A stretch of DNA of 64,000 bases from the NCBI RefSeq assembly GCF_020405205.1, contig NZ_CP084469.1:186001-250000 (forward strand), given 5' to 3'. This document shows positions 18,643 through 26,955 of this stretch, in pieces. The notes under the pieces were generated by a model. The model worked only from the letters and a program-made list of their open reading frames with translations. It was not told the DNA's origin and did no database searches. A program made the position numbers and the translations under genes. Source of the stretch: Natrinema salinisoli (GTDB lineage Archaea > Halobacteriota > Halobacteria > Halobacteriales > Natrialbaceae). Each line of letters begins with the position of its first letter. Positions within the stretch are counted from its first letter, which is position 1.

Positions 18643-19227
18643 ATGCTATTTGATTTGCAACGGCCGCACCTGTACGTCTTCTTCGGGGCGATCGCTGTCT
18701 GGGTCGTATCCAACCTGAGCATCGGATTGCGGTATCGAAATAGGGACACTGCTTCGCAGGATCGGGGATCAAAACGCGCGATCGCCGTCGCCACATCTGG
18801 CGGTATTATTGGTGCTACACTCCTTCCCAAAGTGATGCCCGCTCCGGAACTCCCGCGTCGCCTGGCCGCGTTCTGGATCGGGATTGGACTCGTGGTGTTC
18901 GGTGTACTGCTCCGTCAATACGCTGTTCGGACGCTTAGCGAGTACTTTTCGCTCGAAGTGTCGGTCGAGGAGACAGACACCGTTGTCAAATCGGGGCCCT
19001 ATCGATGGGTTCGCCATCCATCGTACACCGGCGAGCTGGCGACGGTGATCGGGGTTGGGGTCGCGATCGGCAACTGGCTGAGTCTCGGATTCGTGACGCT
19101 CGCCGGCCTACTCGGCTACGGGTATCGCATCCGTGTTGAAGAGCAAGTCCTCCGAGAAACGCTAGGTGATTCCTACGAAGCCTACGCGAAACGGACGCCC
19201 TATCGGCTCATTCCGGGCCTCTGGTAA
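18643..19227 (+). CDS. Isoprenylcysteine carboxyl methyltransferase-family membrane protein
   Basis: 194 residues with about five membrane segments. The C-terminal half carries the ICMT/NnrU-like SAM-binding pattern: GPYRWVRHPSYTGELATVIG, then a helix and RVEEQVLRETLGDSYEAYAK followed by TPYRLIPGLW. Archaeal members methylate unknown small molecules or protein termini at the membrane; substrate is not predictable. The start at 18643 was chosen from promoter spacing; an in-frame ATG 33 bases upstream would add 11 residues. It follows cbiE by 123 bases but has its own promoter and no evident link to B12 synthesis. Confidence 0.85.
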   Translation: MLFDLQRPHLYVFFGAIAVWVVSNLSIGLRYRNRDTASQDRGSKRAIAVATSGGIIGATLLPKVMPAPELPRRLAAFWIGIGLVVFGVLLRQYAVRTLSEYFSLEVSVEETDTVVKSGPYRWVRHPSYTGELATVIGVGVAIGNWLSLGFVTLAGLLGYGYRIRVEEQVLRETLGDSYEAYAKRTPYRLIPGLW

Positions 19228-19256
19228 CGATCATCTGCCGCGAAACGGCGATACCC

Positions 19257-19424
19257 TCACTCGTCGCCTTCGTATTCCCGCAGCACCGACGAGACGGTGT
19301 TCGACACTTCTTCGAGCGCGACGGCGTTGGTCTTCCTGAGGTCGTCGTCGTCCTGTGCCTGGCCCAGATGTCGGAGCGCCTCCCTGAGGTGTCGTTCGGT
19401 GTCGGACCCGTTTTCGTCGGTCAT
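19257..19424 (-). CDS. Small hypothetical protein, 55 residues
   Basis: A short ORF with strongly haloarchaeal composition: it starts MTDENGSDTERHLREALRHL and ends VLREYEGDE. It is predicted to be two amphipathic helices joined by a short Asp-rich turn. It is too short for a fold assignment. The acidic composition and GC-rich third positions, plus its isolated position between convergent and divergent genes, favour a real gene. It lies on the same strand as the DUF1802 gene, about 60 bases downstream of it. Confidence 0.6.
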   Translation of the reverse strand: MTDENGSDTERHLREALRHLGQAQDDDDLRKTNAVALEEVSNTVSSVLREYEGDE

Positions 19425-19484
19425 AGTTCGAGCGACGGGTCGTAACCGACTCGAGCGGTTAAGTTCGTCGGTGGTGTGGGTCCC

Positions 19485-20039
19485 TCACTCGAGGGCGTCC
19501 CGGACCGCGGCCCGGCGTTCCGCGAAGGTCGGTTCGTCCAGCACCGGCGTGGTCGACTCGAGATCGACATCGACCGCGTCAGTCAGTTCGATCCAGGCGC
19601 GACAGCCCCGGTAGCTGCCCCGCTCCTCGATGAGCCGCGGCGACTCGAGTGCCGAAACCCGGAGCAACAGCACCCGCAGGTCGTCGTCCGGATCGTGCTT
19701 GTCGCGCAGGCCGTCGGGGGTGTAGACGTAGTGGCGCGCGAGGGCCTCGAGATCGTCGCTCGGGACCGTGTACTCCTCGCGAACCTCGGCGACGGCGCGG
19801 ATCGGTACTCCGTCCTCGGGTTTGGCGCTCGCCCGGTGGTAATAGTCCTCGTACCGGGGCTGGTATCGATCCGGTTCCTGATGGGTGTAGGCCGGATAGA
19901 GAACGAAACGGTCGTCGATCGTTCCCGGATCGAGCGTCGGGTGGCGCACGAGTACCGTCTGGTCGCCGTCGATCAAGGCGTTGACCACGCCGGCGCGTTC
20001 TTTCAGCGCAGCGATGGCGGCGGTCGAAGCGTCGGACAT
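19485..20039 (-). CDS. DUF1802 family protein
   Basis: 184 residues. The N-terminal ALKERAGVVNALIDGDQTVL and RFVLYPAYTHQEPDRYQPRY match the DUF1802 pattern (a repeated LLR/G-DQxxLxR strand and a YPxxxHQ segment). Family function is unknown; it is cytoplasmic. I prefer the ATG at 20039 (MSDASTAAIAAL), since the nine codons upstream are proline/arginine-rich. The gene lies back to back with an M20 hydrolase gene, 116 bases apart, so the two promoters share that gap. Confidence 0.8.
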   Translation of the reverse strand: MSDASTAAIAALKERAGVVNALIDGDQTVLVRHPTLDPGTIDDRFVLYPAYTHQEPDRYQPRYEDYYHRASAKPEDGVPIRAVAEVREEYTVPSDDLEALARHYVYTPDGLRDKHDPDDDLRVLLLRVSALESPRLIEERGSYRGCRAWIELTDAVDVDLESTTPVLDEPTFAERRAAVRDALE

Positions 20040-20155
20040 AGCTGTCGGGCGAGCCAACGGCGGCACGCACTAACCCGGTTTCGACTCTCCGGTCTCCCGA
20101 CGGGTGTCCTATCGGCGTCCAAGAAGCTAAGGGTATCCGCGGTACGGATTCGGGC

Positions 20156-21382
20156 ATGCTATCGATCGACGAGGAGCGATTCCGCGAGAGCTTCGAGACC
20201 TACTCCGAAATCGGTGCGACCGACGCGGGCGGACTCGACCGTCTCGCCCTGACGGACGAGGACAGGCGGGCTCGAAACCGATTCGTCGACGATCTGAACG
20301 CGCTCGGGCTGGAGGTTCGAATCGACGAGATTGGGAACGTCTTCGGGCGTCGCGAGGGAACGGATCCGGATGCGGATCCGGTCCTGATCGGATCCCATCT
20401 CGACTCCCAGCCGTCAGGCGGCCGGTTCGACGGCCAGCTCGGCGTCCTCTCGGCACTGGAAGCGCTCCGAACTCTGGCGGATCAGGGAATCGAGACGGAG
20501 CGCCCGATCGAGATCGTCAACTGGACGAACGAGGAGGGCTCCCGCTTCCAGCACGCGATGCTCGGCAGTGCGGTGGTCACCGGAGAAACGGATCTCGAGA
20601 CCGCGCTGGACATGACCGACGACGACGGCGTCCGGCTCGGCGACGAACTCGAGCGCATCGGCTACGACGGCGACCACCCGGTCGACCTCGGCGACGTTCA
20701 CGGCCACGTCGAACTCCACATCGAACAGGGACCGACGCTGGCGGCCCACGGAAACGCCGTCGGTGTCGTCGAGGGGGTCTACGGGATCTCCTGGTTGGAC
20801 GTGACGATACGCGGCGAGTCCGATCACGCCGGACCGACGCCGATGCACGCTCGGCGCGACGCGATGGCGGCCGCAGCCGACGCCGTCAGCGCGATCAACG
20901 GGCTCCCGACGCGCCTCTCCGCGGACGCGGTGGCGACCGTGGGCGAGTTCGACCTCGAACCGGACTCGATCAACGTGATACCGAACCAGGCGGAATTTTC
21001 CGTCGACCTCCGGTCCGCGGACGACGACGTCGTCGATCGGGCCGTCGACCGAACGAAGCGCGAGATCGAGGCGGCCTGCGACCGCCACGGGACGAGCGCC
21101 GACGTCGAGGACGTGTGGCGGATCCCTCGTACCGAGTTCGATGCGAGCGTCTGCGATGTCCTCGCTTCGGCTGCGGAAACCGTCGGTGTCGACTACGAAC
21201 GCCTCGTCAGTGGCGCGGGCCACGACGCGAAGTACGTCAGCGACATTGCGCCGACTGCGATGCTCTTCGTGCCGTCGGTCGAGGGGCGGACTCACACCGA
21301 ATCCGAATACACCGCGTGGGAGGACTGCGTCGCCGGGGCAAACGTCTACGCCAACGCGGCTCTCGCCCTCGCCCGCGACTGA
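20156..21382 (+). CDS. M20-family Zn hydrolase, N-carbamoyl-amino acid / allantoate amidohydrolase type
   Basis: 408 residues, typical for HyuC/AllC amidohydrolases. Metal-site motifs are visible: GSHLDSQPSGGRFDGQLGV (His and Asp ligands), NWTNEEGSRFQ (bridging Glu), HIEQGPTLA and the C-terminal SGAGHDAKYVSDIAPTAMLF (His ligand), with the dimerisation domain between. The reaction is hydrolysis of an N-carbamoyl or ureido group with release of CO2 and ammonia. Substrate (allantoate, ureidoglycolate, N-carbamoyl-beta-alanine) cannot be settled; the NCS2 permease about 10 kb away is not an obvious partner. Single gene. Confidence 0.88.
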   Translation: MLSIDEERFRESFETYSEIGATDAGGLDRLALTDEDRRARNRFVDDLNALGLEVRIDEIGNVFGRREGTDPDADPVLIGSHLDSQPSGGRFDGQLGVLSALEALRTLADQGIETERPIEIVNWTNEEGSRFQHAMLGSAVVTGETDLETALDMTDDDGVRLGDELERIGYDGDHPVDLGDVHGHVELHIEQGPTLAAHGNAVGVVEGVYGISWLDVTIRGESDHAGPTPMHARRDAMAAAADAVSAINGLPTRLSADAVATVGEFDLEPDSINVIPNQAEFSVDLRSADDDVVDRAVDRTKREIEAACDRHGTSADVEDVWRIPRTEFDASVCDVLASAAETVGVDYERLVSGAGHDAKYVSDIAPTAMLFVPSVEGRTHTESEYTAWEDCVAGANVYANAALALARD

Positions 21383-21440
21383 CCGCAGCGAGAACGCAGC
21401 CGACGGTCTCCTGATTCACCGACGGGTTGAAGTCCTCCTG

Positions 21441-21456
21441 TCGTTACCCAACGACA
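21441..21456 (+). promoter_or_regulatory. Inverted repeat upstream of cbiA
   Basis: GTCGTT-ACCC-AACGAC, perfect six-base arms with a four-base loop at about 21440-21455, just before a short leader ORF. It could be an operator or a leader RNA hairpin for cbiA. No B12 riboswitch consensus was recognised. Confidence 0.3.
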
Positions 21457-21531
21457 ATGACTGTTGACGAGATGACGGACGCGGTCCGTAAGGCAAACGG
21501 ATTCGATCGAACCCCGGGAGAAGACCGATGA
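21457..21531 (+). CDS. Possible 24-residue leader ORF of cbiA
   Basis: A short reading frame, MTVDEMTDAVRKANGFDRTP plus four residues, whose TGA overlaps the cbiA ATG as ATGA. This is the same coupling seen between real genes in this window. It could be a translated leader that couples ribosome entry to cbiA. It could equally be chance, as no homologue was recognised. Confidence 0.3.
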   Translation: MTVDEMTDAVRKANGFDRTPGEDR

Positions 21532-22835
21532 AGGGATTCGTCCTCGGGGGCGTCAGTTCCGGTGTCGGAAAGACGGTCACGACGCTGTCGATTATTCAGG
21601 CGCTCGCGGACGCCGGCCACGAGGTCCAGCCGGCCAAGGCGGGTCCGGACTTCATCGATCCGAGTCACCACGAGGCGGTCGCGGGCCGCCCCTCCCGCAC
21701 CCTCGATAGCTGGCTCGAAGGGGAAGACGGCCTCCGCCGGAACTACCGGCGCGGCGAGGGGGATATCTGCGTCGTCGAGGGCGTGATGGGGCTCTACGAC
21801 GGGGACGGCTCGAGCACCGCCATGGTCGCGGAGGCCCTCGACCTCCCCGTCGTCCTCGTGGTAGACGCGAAGGCGGGTATGGAGAGCGTCGCGGCGACCG
21901 CCCTCGGGTTTCGCGAATACGCCGCCACCATCGGGCGCGATATCGAGGTCGCCGGAGTCATCGCGCAGCGCGCCCACGGCGGCCGCCACGAGCAGGGGAT
22001 TCGGGACGCCCTCCCCGACGATCTCGCGTTCTTCGGTCGAATCCCGCCGAACGACGACCTCGAGATCCCCGATCGACACCTCGGGCTCGAGATGGGCGCG
22101 GAAGCGGCCCTGCCGAAAGACGCCCTGCGGGAGGCCGCCGAGTCGCTCGCGGCCGATCGGCTGGCTGCAGTCGCGAGCGAACCGCCCGCCCCCGAAACGC
22201 CGATCGAACCTGCGGAGTCGGTCGACGCCACGATCGCCGTCGCCAGCGACGCCGCCTTTTGCTTCCGGTATCCGGCGACGATCGAACGGTTCCGCGAGCG
22301 GGCCGACCTGGTCACGTTCTCGCCGGTCGCGGGCGACCCCGTCCCGGACGCCGACGGCGTCTACCTGCCCGGCGGCTACCCCGAACTCCACGCCGAGGAA
22401 CTCGAGTCGGCCGGTACGCTCACCGAACTCGGCGAGCGGGCCGCCGAGGGACTGCCGGTCCTTGGGGAGTGCGGCGGCCTGATGGCCATGAGTCGATCGC
22501 TGACGACCGCCGAGGGCGACCGCAGCGAGATGGCCGGAATTCTCCCCGCCGATGTCACGATGCACGACCGCTATCAGGCGCTCGATCACGTCGAGCTCGA
22601 GGCCGCCGAGGGAACGCTGACCGCCGACGCCGGCGAGACGATTCGGGGTCACGAGTTCCACTACTCGAGCGCCGACGTCGACGGCGACGCCCGCTTCGCC
22701 TTCGAGACGGTCCGGGGCGACGGCATCGACGGGGAGCACGACGGTCTGACTGAACACGAGTCGCTCGGCACGTACGTCCACGTTCACGCGGAAAGCGGGG
22801 CGTTCGATCGGTTCCTCGAGCGTCTCGAACAGTGA
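21528..22835 (+). CDS. cbiA: Cobyrinic acid a,c-diamide synthase
   Basis: 435 residues. The N-terminal ATP-binding domain starts GFVLGGVSSGVGKTVTTLSI (P-loop), with PAKAGPDFIDPSHHE and VEGVMGLYDG. The C-terminal class-I glutamine amidotransferase domain has the nucleophile motif LGECGGLMAMS (Cys near residue 314) and a His in HEFHYSS. It amidates the a and c side chains of cobyrinate or hydrogenobyrinate using glutamine and ATP. It is separated from the other B12 genes and probably has its own promoter. ATG overlaps the stop of a 24-residue frame. Confidence 0.94.
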   Translation: MKGFVLGGVSSGVGKTVTTLSIIQALADAGHEVQPAKAGPDFIDPSHHEAVAGRPSRTLDSWLEGEDGLRRNYRRGEGDICVVEGVMGLYDGDGSSTAMVAEALDLPVVLVVDAKAGMESVAATALGFREYAATIGRDIEVAGVIAQRAHGGRHEQGIRDALPDDLAFFGRIPPNDDLEIPDRHLGLEMGAEAALPKDALREAAESLAADRLAAVASEPPAPETPIEPAESVDATIAVASDAAFCFRYPATIERFRERADLVTFSPVAGDPVPDADGVYLPGGYPELHAEELESAGTLTELGERAAEGLPVLGECGGLMAMSRSLTTAEGDRSEMAGILPADVTMHDRYQALDHVELEAAEGTLTADAGETIRGHEFHYSSADVDGDARFAFETVRGDGIDGEHDGLTEHESLGTYVHVHAESGAFDRFLERLEQ

Positions 22836-22926
22836 CGGTTCAGTACCTTGATCTCAGGACAGTCGCTGTGGGTTTCGCGGACGTCCCTCGTGTGGACCCG
22901 TCTCGGTGACCAGATAGCTAATCGTG

Positions 22927-22943
22927 TTTCGTTCCGAACGAAA
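22927..22943. promoter_or_regulatory. Perfect inverted repeat upstream of TraB-RDD gene
   Basis: TTTCGTTC-C-GAACGAAA, eight-base arms, lies just upstream of GTATAA (22952-22957), the best TATA candidate for the ATG at 22984. The position fits an operator. A transcription end for cbiA is less likely because no T-run follows. Confidence 0.4.
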
Positions 22944-22983
22944 TGCTGAAAGTATAACTGTACTATATCTAAACTGAGTGCCG

Positions 22984-24360
22984 ATGACCAAACTCAGGAT
23001 ATTCGGGTCGGTTCATTTCAATACTCGGAGCGTTGTCGAAGACGATCTTCGGGAGTTCTCGGAGGGAGCGGACGCGATCGCGGTCGAACAGCCTCAACTG
23101 GGGGAGACGCCCCGCTCGGCAGTCGGGCTCGTCCTCCGGTATCCGTTCTTTTTCATCGGACTACAGCTACTGTTCGTCTTCGTACAAATACCGTTGCTCG
23201 CGCTGTTCAACCGCGACTTGCGGTCCGTCGAGCAAATCGCCGTCCGTGAGGTCGCACAGGGCCGACCGATCCACCGGGTTGATCGCCATCCGCTCGGGAT
23301 CCTGTCGGAGCGGAGTCACGGATGGATCGTCGGCAACTGGCTCGCGTTCGCCGCGCTCGCCGTCTGGTTGCCGACCGAGACGCTCGTTGCAACTGGACTC
23401 GCCATCGGTTTGCTGGTAGTAGTAACGGTTCGTGCCCTGTACGGGATCCGGCTCCCGACGGTCGCGGCGGCTGTAGTGCTGACCGCGTTAGCATACTGGC
23501 TGCTGATCGTCGACCCCTTTATGAACGACATGATGGGCGGTCTCGTCGCTTTGACCTTCCTGATTGCGGGACTCGGTCTCGTCAAGATTACGCTCGAGGC
23601 GCGAAACGAGGTGATGCTCGAGGACGTCGCGACGCTGGCGGCGGCAAACGACTACGAGCGGATCTGTCTCGCGACGGGATACAACCACGTCCCGGGGATG
23701 GTCGAACGAGCCTCCGCTCACGGGCTGACGACGGTGGACGTCTTCAAACCGGCGTTCCGTGCGACGGGGCAGATGCTCGATCCCGAAGCGGTTCTCGAGT
23801 CCGACGGAACCGACGTTCGCCCCGATATGGAAACGGCTGGAAGCGTCCTCTTTCGACGGGCCGGAGCAACGGGTATCGACTGGCTCGTAATCGCCGTCAT
23901 CGCGGTCGCGTTCCCCGTGGTTCTCGTCGCGACCGACAGTGCATATCCGCTCGGCAGTGACGCACTTCTGGGAGGCCTCATTCTGCTCTGGTGTCTCCTG
24001 TCGCCGCCGGCGTACTTTGTCGTCGGTGAAGCGAAGTACGGGCAGACCCTCGGGAAGTCACTTCTCGATCTGACCGTGGTCCGGATCGACGGCTCACCGA
24101 GTACGCCGGGTGACGCGATTATCCGGACGGTGTTGCACCCCCTCGATTTCCTCCCGATCGGCTATGTCCTCGGCGCGATCGTTGTCGCCACGACTGACCA
24201 CGGACAGCGACTCGGCGACCTCGTTGCTGGAACGACCGTGGTGAAAACCGAAAAAGTACCCGAGGCCTCGACAGTCGACGACGAGAACCGGAGTCCGAAC
24301 CCCGGTGTTCCCAGAGTGGACGCTGACGATTCGGTTCGACCCCGGACGACCGACCGGTGA
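22984..24360 (+). CDS. TraB-like domain fused to RDD-family membrane domain
   Basis: 458 residues. The N-terminus FGSVHFNTRSVVEDDLREFS, followed by DAIAVEQPQ, resembles the start of TraB/PrgY-type domains. After a membrane region (about residues 45-200) the TraB-like ARNEVMLEDVATLAA and LATGYNHVPGMVE return, so the TraB part seems split around membrane helices. The C-terminal third (about 295-425) is an RDD domain with an Arg/Asp pattern (FRRAGATGIDWLVIAVIAV, GQTLGKSLLDLTVVR, GQRLGDLVAGTTVVK). Function is unknown; TraB proteins may be peptidases or signal inhibitors. ATG at 22984 is favoured over GTG at 22978 by TATA spacing. Confidence 0.7.
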   Translation: MTKLRIFGSVHFNTRSVVEDDLREFSEGADAIAVEQPQLGETPRSAVGLVLRYPFFFIGLQLLFVFVQIPLLALFNRDLRSVEQIAVREVAQGRPIHRVDRHPLGILSERSHGWIVGNWLAFAALAVWLPTETLVATGLAIGLLVVVTVRALYGIRLPTVAAAVVLTALAYWLLIVDPFMNDMMGGLVALTFLIAGLGLVKITLEARNEVMLEDVATLAAANDYERICLATGYNHVPGMVERASAHGLTTVDVFKPAFRATGQMLDPEAVLESDGTDVRPDMETAGSVLFRRAGATGIDWLVIAVIAVAFPVVLVATDSAYPLGSDALLGGLILLWCLLSPPAYFVVGEAKYGQTLGKSLLDLTVVRIDGSPSTPGDAIIRTVLHPLDFLPIGYVLGAIVVATTDHGQRLGDLVAGTTVVKTEKVPEASTVDDENRSPNPGVPRVDADDSVRPRTTDR

Positions 24361-24575
24361 TTGATTGTTCCGGCCGTGCAGCGACTTCCACCCCTGAAGC
24401 GACGACCGCTGGCCGACCAACTCCGTCTCATCACCGGATTTTGTCCGGCGTGGGTCGCGTGATTACATTTATAATTTCGATCATGGGTCCGTCTTAACCG
24501 AACAGTCCGTTCAGGTTCGGCAACTCTCGTTGTCCTACTCCAACTCTACATGGGCAATCGCAGTTGTTCTACACC

Positions 24576-24591
24576 AAACAAAATTGTTTTA
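24576..24591 (+). promoter_or_regulatory. TATA-overlapping palindrome before the cbiT operon
   Basis: AAACAA-AA-TTGTTT (24576-24589) is a perfect inverted repeat overlapping the TATA-like TTTTA (24587-24591), which lies about 25 bases before the cbiT ATG. A protein on this site would block initiation, so it is a candidate operator for the B12 operon. A second, weaker repeat, CCGAAC...GTTCGG, lies at about 24499-24521. Confidence 0.5.
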
Positions 24592-24613
24592 GGGCCGGGC
24601 TCTGTTCCAACGG

Positions 24614-25231
24614 ATGATGCCACCCATCGCGCTTCCACACGATGCGAAGGCCGGACCGACCAAGTCGGAGGTCCGCGCCGTCGTCCGCTCGAAGCTCGCG
24701 CTCGAGCCGGACGACCACTTCGCGGAGGTCGGCTCCTGTACCGGAGCCATCACGATCGAGGCCGCACAGCGGGCCGGACGGGTGACCGCTCTCGAGCGGA
24801 AACCCGAGCGACTCGAGACGACGGAGCGGAACCTCGCCGCGAACGAGGAGTCGGTACGGGCCGACGTCGAACTGCGAAACGCGGAAGCACCCGAGGGGCT
24901 GCCCGACGACGCCGACGCGCTCTTCCTGGGCGGAAGCCGGAACTTCGAGGCGGTACTCGATCACGCCGTCGAGACCGAAATCGACCGCGTGATCATGAAC
25001 GTCTCGCGGCTCGAGGTCGCCGGGAAGGCGACGGAGGCCTTCCGCGAGCGGGACTTGCTCGAGGAGGTCGTCCAGTTCCAGGTGAGCCACGGCTACGAGC
25101 TCGCCGGGGCGACGAGTTTCAACTCGGACAACCCGGTGTACATGCTGGTCGGGAGCGCGACGCCCGACGAGGAGACTGCGGAAGACGACGGCGAGCGAGT
25201 CGCCGCGGACGGGGGGAGCGCCGCCCAATGA
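24614..25231 (+). CDS. cbiT: Cobalt-precorrin-6B (C15)-methyltransferase, decarboxylating
   Basis: 205 residues, Rossmann methyltransferase. The CbiT signatures are LPHDAKAGPTKSEVRAVVRS, the SAM motif FAEVGSCTGAITIEAAQ and the post-II strand ALFLGGSRN. It methylates C15 and decarboxylates the C12 acetate. It is the first gene of the main B12 operon and shares ATGA with cbiL. A second in-frame ATG follows immediately. The acidic C-terminal tail (about 25 residues) is low-complexity. Confidence 0.93.
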   Translation: MMPPIALPHDAKAGPTKSEVRAVVRSKLALEPDDHFAEVGSCTGAITIEAAQRAGRVTALERKPERLETTERNLAANEESVRADVELRNAEAPEGLPDDADALFLGGSRNFEAVLDHAVETEIDRVIMNVSRLEVAGKATEAFRERDLLEEVVQFQVSHGYELAGATSFNSDNPVYMLVGSATPDEETAEDDGERVAADGGSAAQ

Positions 25232-26058
25232 CGCTCTACGGCGTCGGCCTCGGCCCCGGCGAGGCCGACCTCGTCACGGTACGCGGGAAGGAGGTCCTCG
25301 AGAACGCAGACGTGGTCTACTCGCCGGGCCGCCTCTCCCGGACGGTCGCGTTGAAACACGTCGACGAGTCGAAAATCGGGGATCTAGACTTCCCCATGAC
25401 GAAAGACGAGGAGAAGCTGCGAACGGCGTGGAAGGAGGCGGCCGCAGAGATTGCCCCGAACGCACGCGACGGCGACGTCGCCTTCGTCACGCTGGGCGAT
25501 CCGAACGTCTACTCGACGTTCGGTCACCTCCGACGGACGATCGACGCCTTTCATTCGGACGTCGAACTGGAGATCGTTCCCGGCGTGAGCGCGGTGACGG
25601 CCTTCGCGACCGCGATGGGGGTCGAGATCGAAGCCGGCGCGGGGCTCTCCTTGCGGGAGGCCGCGTCCGGCCACAGCCCGACCGGCCCGGACCGGATGAT
25701 CCTATTCAAGGTCACCGACGCACCGGCGACCCACGAGGGCCTCGTCGAGGCCGGCTACGACGTGACCTACGGCCGCCGGCTGTTCATGGAACAGGGCGAG
25801 ACGATCGTCACCGACGACCCCGAGGAGATCGACGAGCGCGATTACTACACGCTCGCGTACGCCGAGAAGGAAGACCTCGAGGTCGAGCAGGCGACGGCGG
25901 CCTTCGAAACCGACGGCAGCGATTCCGAAACGTCGGGCGAGGACGACTCGACGGCGAACGGTGAGCCGGTGACCGACGGAGGGAAGCGAGTCGACCTCGA
26001 GCACGCTGAAGGTTGCGAGGGCGGCGACTGTGGCGGACACCGCGGAGGACACCGATGA
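25228..26058 (+). CDS. cbiL: Cobalt-factor II C20-methyltransferase with Cys/His-rich tail
   Basis: 276 residues from the ATG overlapping the cbiT stop. LYGVGLGPGEADLVTVRGKE, VVYSPGRLS and ALGDPNVYSTF-like VTLGDPNVYSTFGHLRR are classic CbiL/CobI motifs, followed by IVPGVSAVTAFATAMGV. It adds the C20 methyl group to cobalt-factor II. After the enzyme core (ends near residue 230) comes an acidic linker and a tail EGCEGGDCGGHRGGHR with two Cys and two His, a plausible metal-binding extension not needed for catalysis. It overlaps cbiF by ATGA. Confidence 0.94.
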   Translation: MTLYGVGLGPGEADLVTVRGKEVLENADVVYSPGRLSRTVALKHVDESKIGDLDFPMTKDEEKLRTAWKEAAAEIAPNARDGDVAFVTLGDPNVYSTFGHLRRTIDAFHSDVELEIVPGVSAVTAFATAMGVEIEAGAGLSLREAASGHSPTGPDRMILFKVTDAPATHEGLVEAGYDVTYGRRLFMEQGETIVTDDPEEIDERDYYTLAYAEKEDLEVEQATAAFETDGSDSETSGEDDSTANGEPVTDGGKRVDLEHAEGCEGGDCGGHRGGHR

Positions 26059-26954
26059 CTGACGACGAGACACCCAACGACCCGCAGGACGCGATCGACT
26101 CCCAGGGCGAAGCTCGCCGCGAGGAACTGGACGACCGGATCTTCGAGCACAGCGCCGGGGACGAACAGGAGGGCATTCCCTTCGTCGGCGCCGGCCCCGG
26201 CAACCCGCGCCTGCTGACCGTGGCGGGGAAGGAACTGCTCGAGGAGGCCGACCTCGTCGTTCACGCGGGCTCGCTGGTCAACAGCGAACTGCTGGACGAG
26301 TACTGCAGCCACGCCGAACTGGTGAACTCCGTCGGGAAGGACCTCGAGGAACTGATCCCGCTGATGCGGGACGCCTACGAGGACGGCGACAACGTCGTCC
26401 GCCTGCACAGCGGCGATCCCGCGATTTACGGCGCAGCACTCGAGCAGATGGACGCGCTGGAGCACGAGGGCGTGCCGACCCACTTCGTTCCCGGCGTCAC
26501 CTCGGCGTTCGCGGCCAGCGCGACGCTGCGGACCCAACTGACGCTCAACGAGGTCTCGAATCACGTCGCCTTCACCCGACCGCAGGGCAAGACCCTGACG
26601 CCCGAGGAGGACCACATCTCCGACTTCGTGGAGATGGGCGACGTGACGACCTGCATCTATCTCGGGACCCACGCGGTTCGGGACACGATGGATCGGTTGC
26701 TCGAGGACGACCACGACCCCGAGACGCCGGTCGCGGTGATCTACCACGCCTCGTGGCCGGACGAGGACGTGATCATCGGCTCGATCGGCGACATCGCGGA
26801 CAAGGTCGAGGAGGCGGGCTACCGCGCCTCGGCGCTGGTCGTCATCGGTGATGCCGTGACCGGCGCGGGCTACGAGCGCTCGTTCCTCTACGGCGACTGG
26901 GCCAATCGGGGATCGTCGGGAGAGTCCGGCGAGACGGAGGCGAGTGATGACTGA
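26055..26954 (+). CDS. cbiF: Cobalt-precorrin-4 C11-methyltransferase
   Basis: 299 residues. An acidic N-terminal extension (about 38 residues) precedes PFVGAGPGNPRLLTVAGKEL, DLVVHAGSLVN, the SAM loop RLHSGDPAIYGA and FVPGVTSAFAASATL, all CbiF/CobM motifs. It methylates C11 of cobalt-precorrin-4. ATG at 26055 is chosen because it overlaps the cbiL stop; an upstream in-frame Met would translate Arg-rich shadow sequence. A one-base gap separates its stop from the next small ORF. Confidence 0.94.
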   Translation: MTDDETPNDPQDAIDSQGEARREELDDRIFEHSAGDEQEGIPFVGAGPGNPRLLTVAGKELLEEADLVVHAGSLVNSELLDEYCSHAELVNSVGKDLEELIPLMRDAYEDGDNVVRLHSGDPAIYGAALEQMDALEHEGVPTHFVPGVTSAFAASATLRTQLTLNEVSNHVAFTRPQGKTLTPEEDHISDFVEMGDVTTCIYLGTHAVRDTMDRLLEDDHDPETPVAVIYHASWPDEDVIIGSIGDIADKVEEAGYRASALVVIGDAVTGAGYERSFLYGDWANRGSSGESGETEASDD

Positions 26955-26955
26955 G

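Noticed and set aside
24361-24613. Cobalamin riboswitch before cbiT
   Set aside because: The B12-box consensus and expected long folded leader were not seen, and the TATA box lies about 25 bases before the ATG, leaving no room for a leader RNA.
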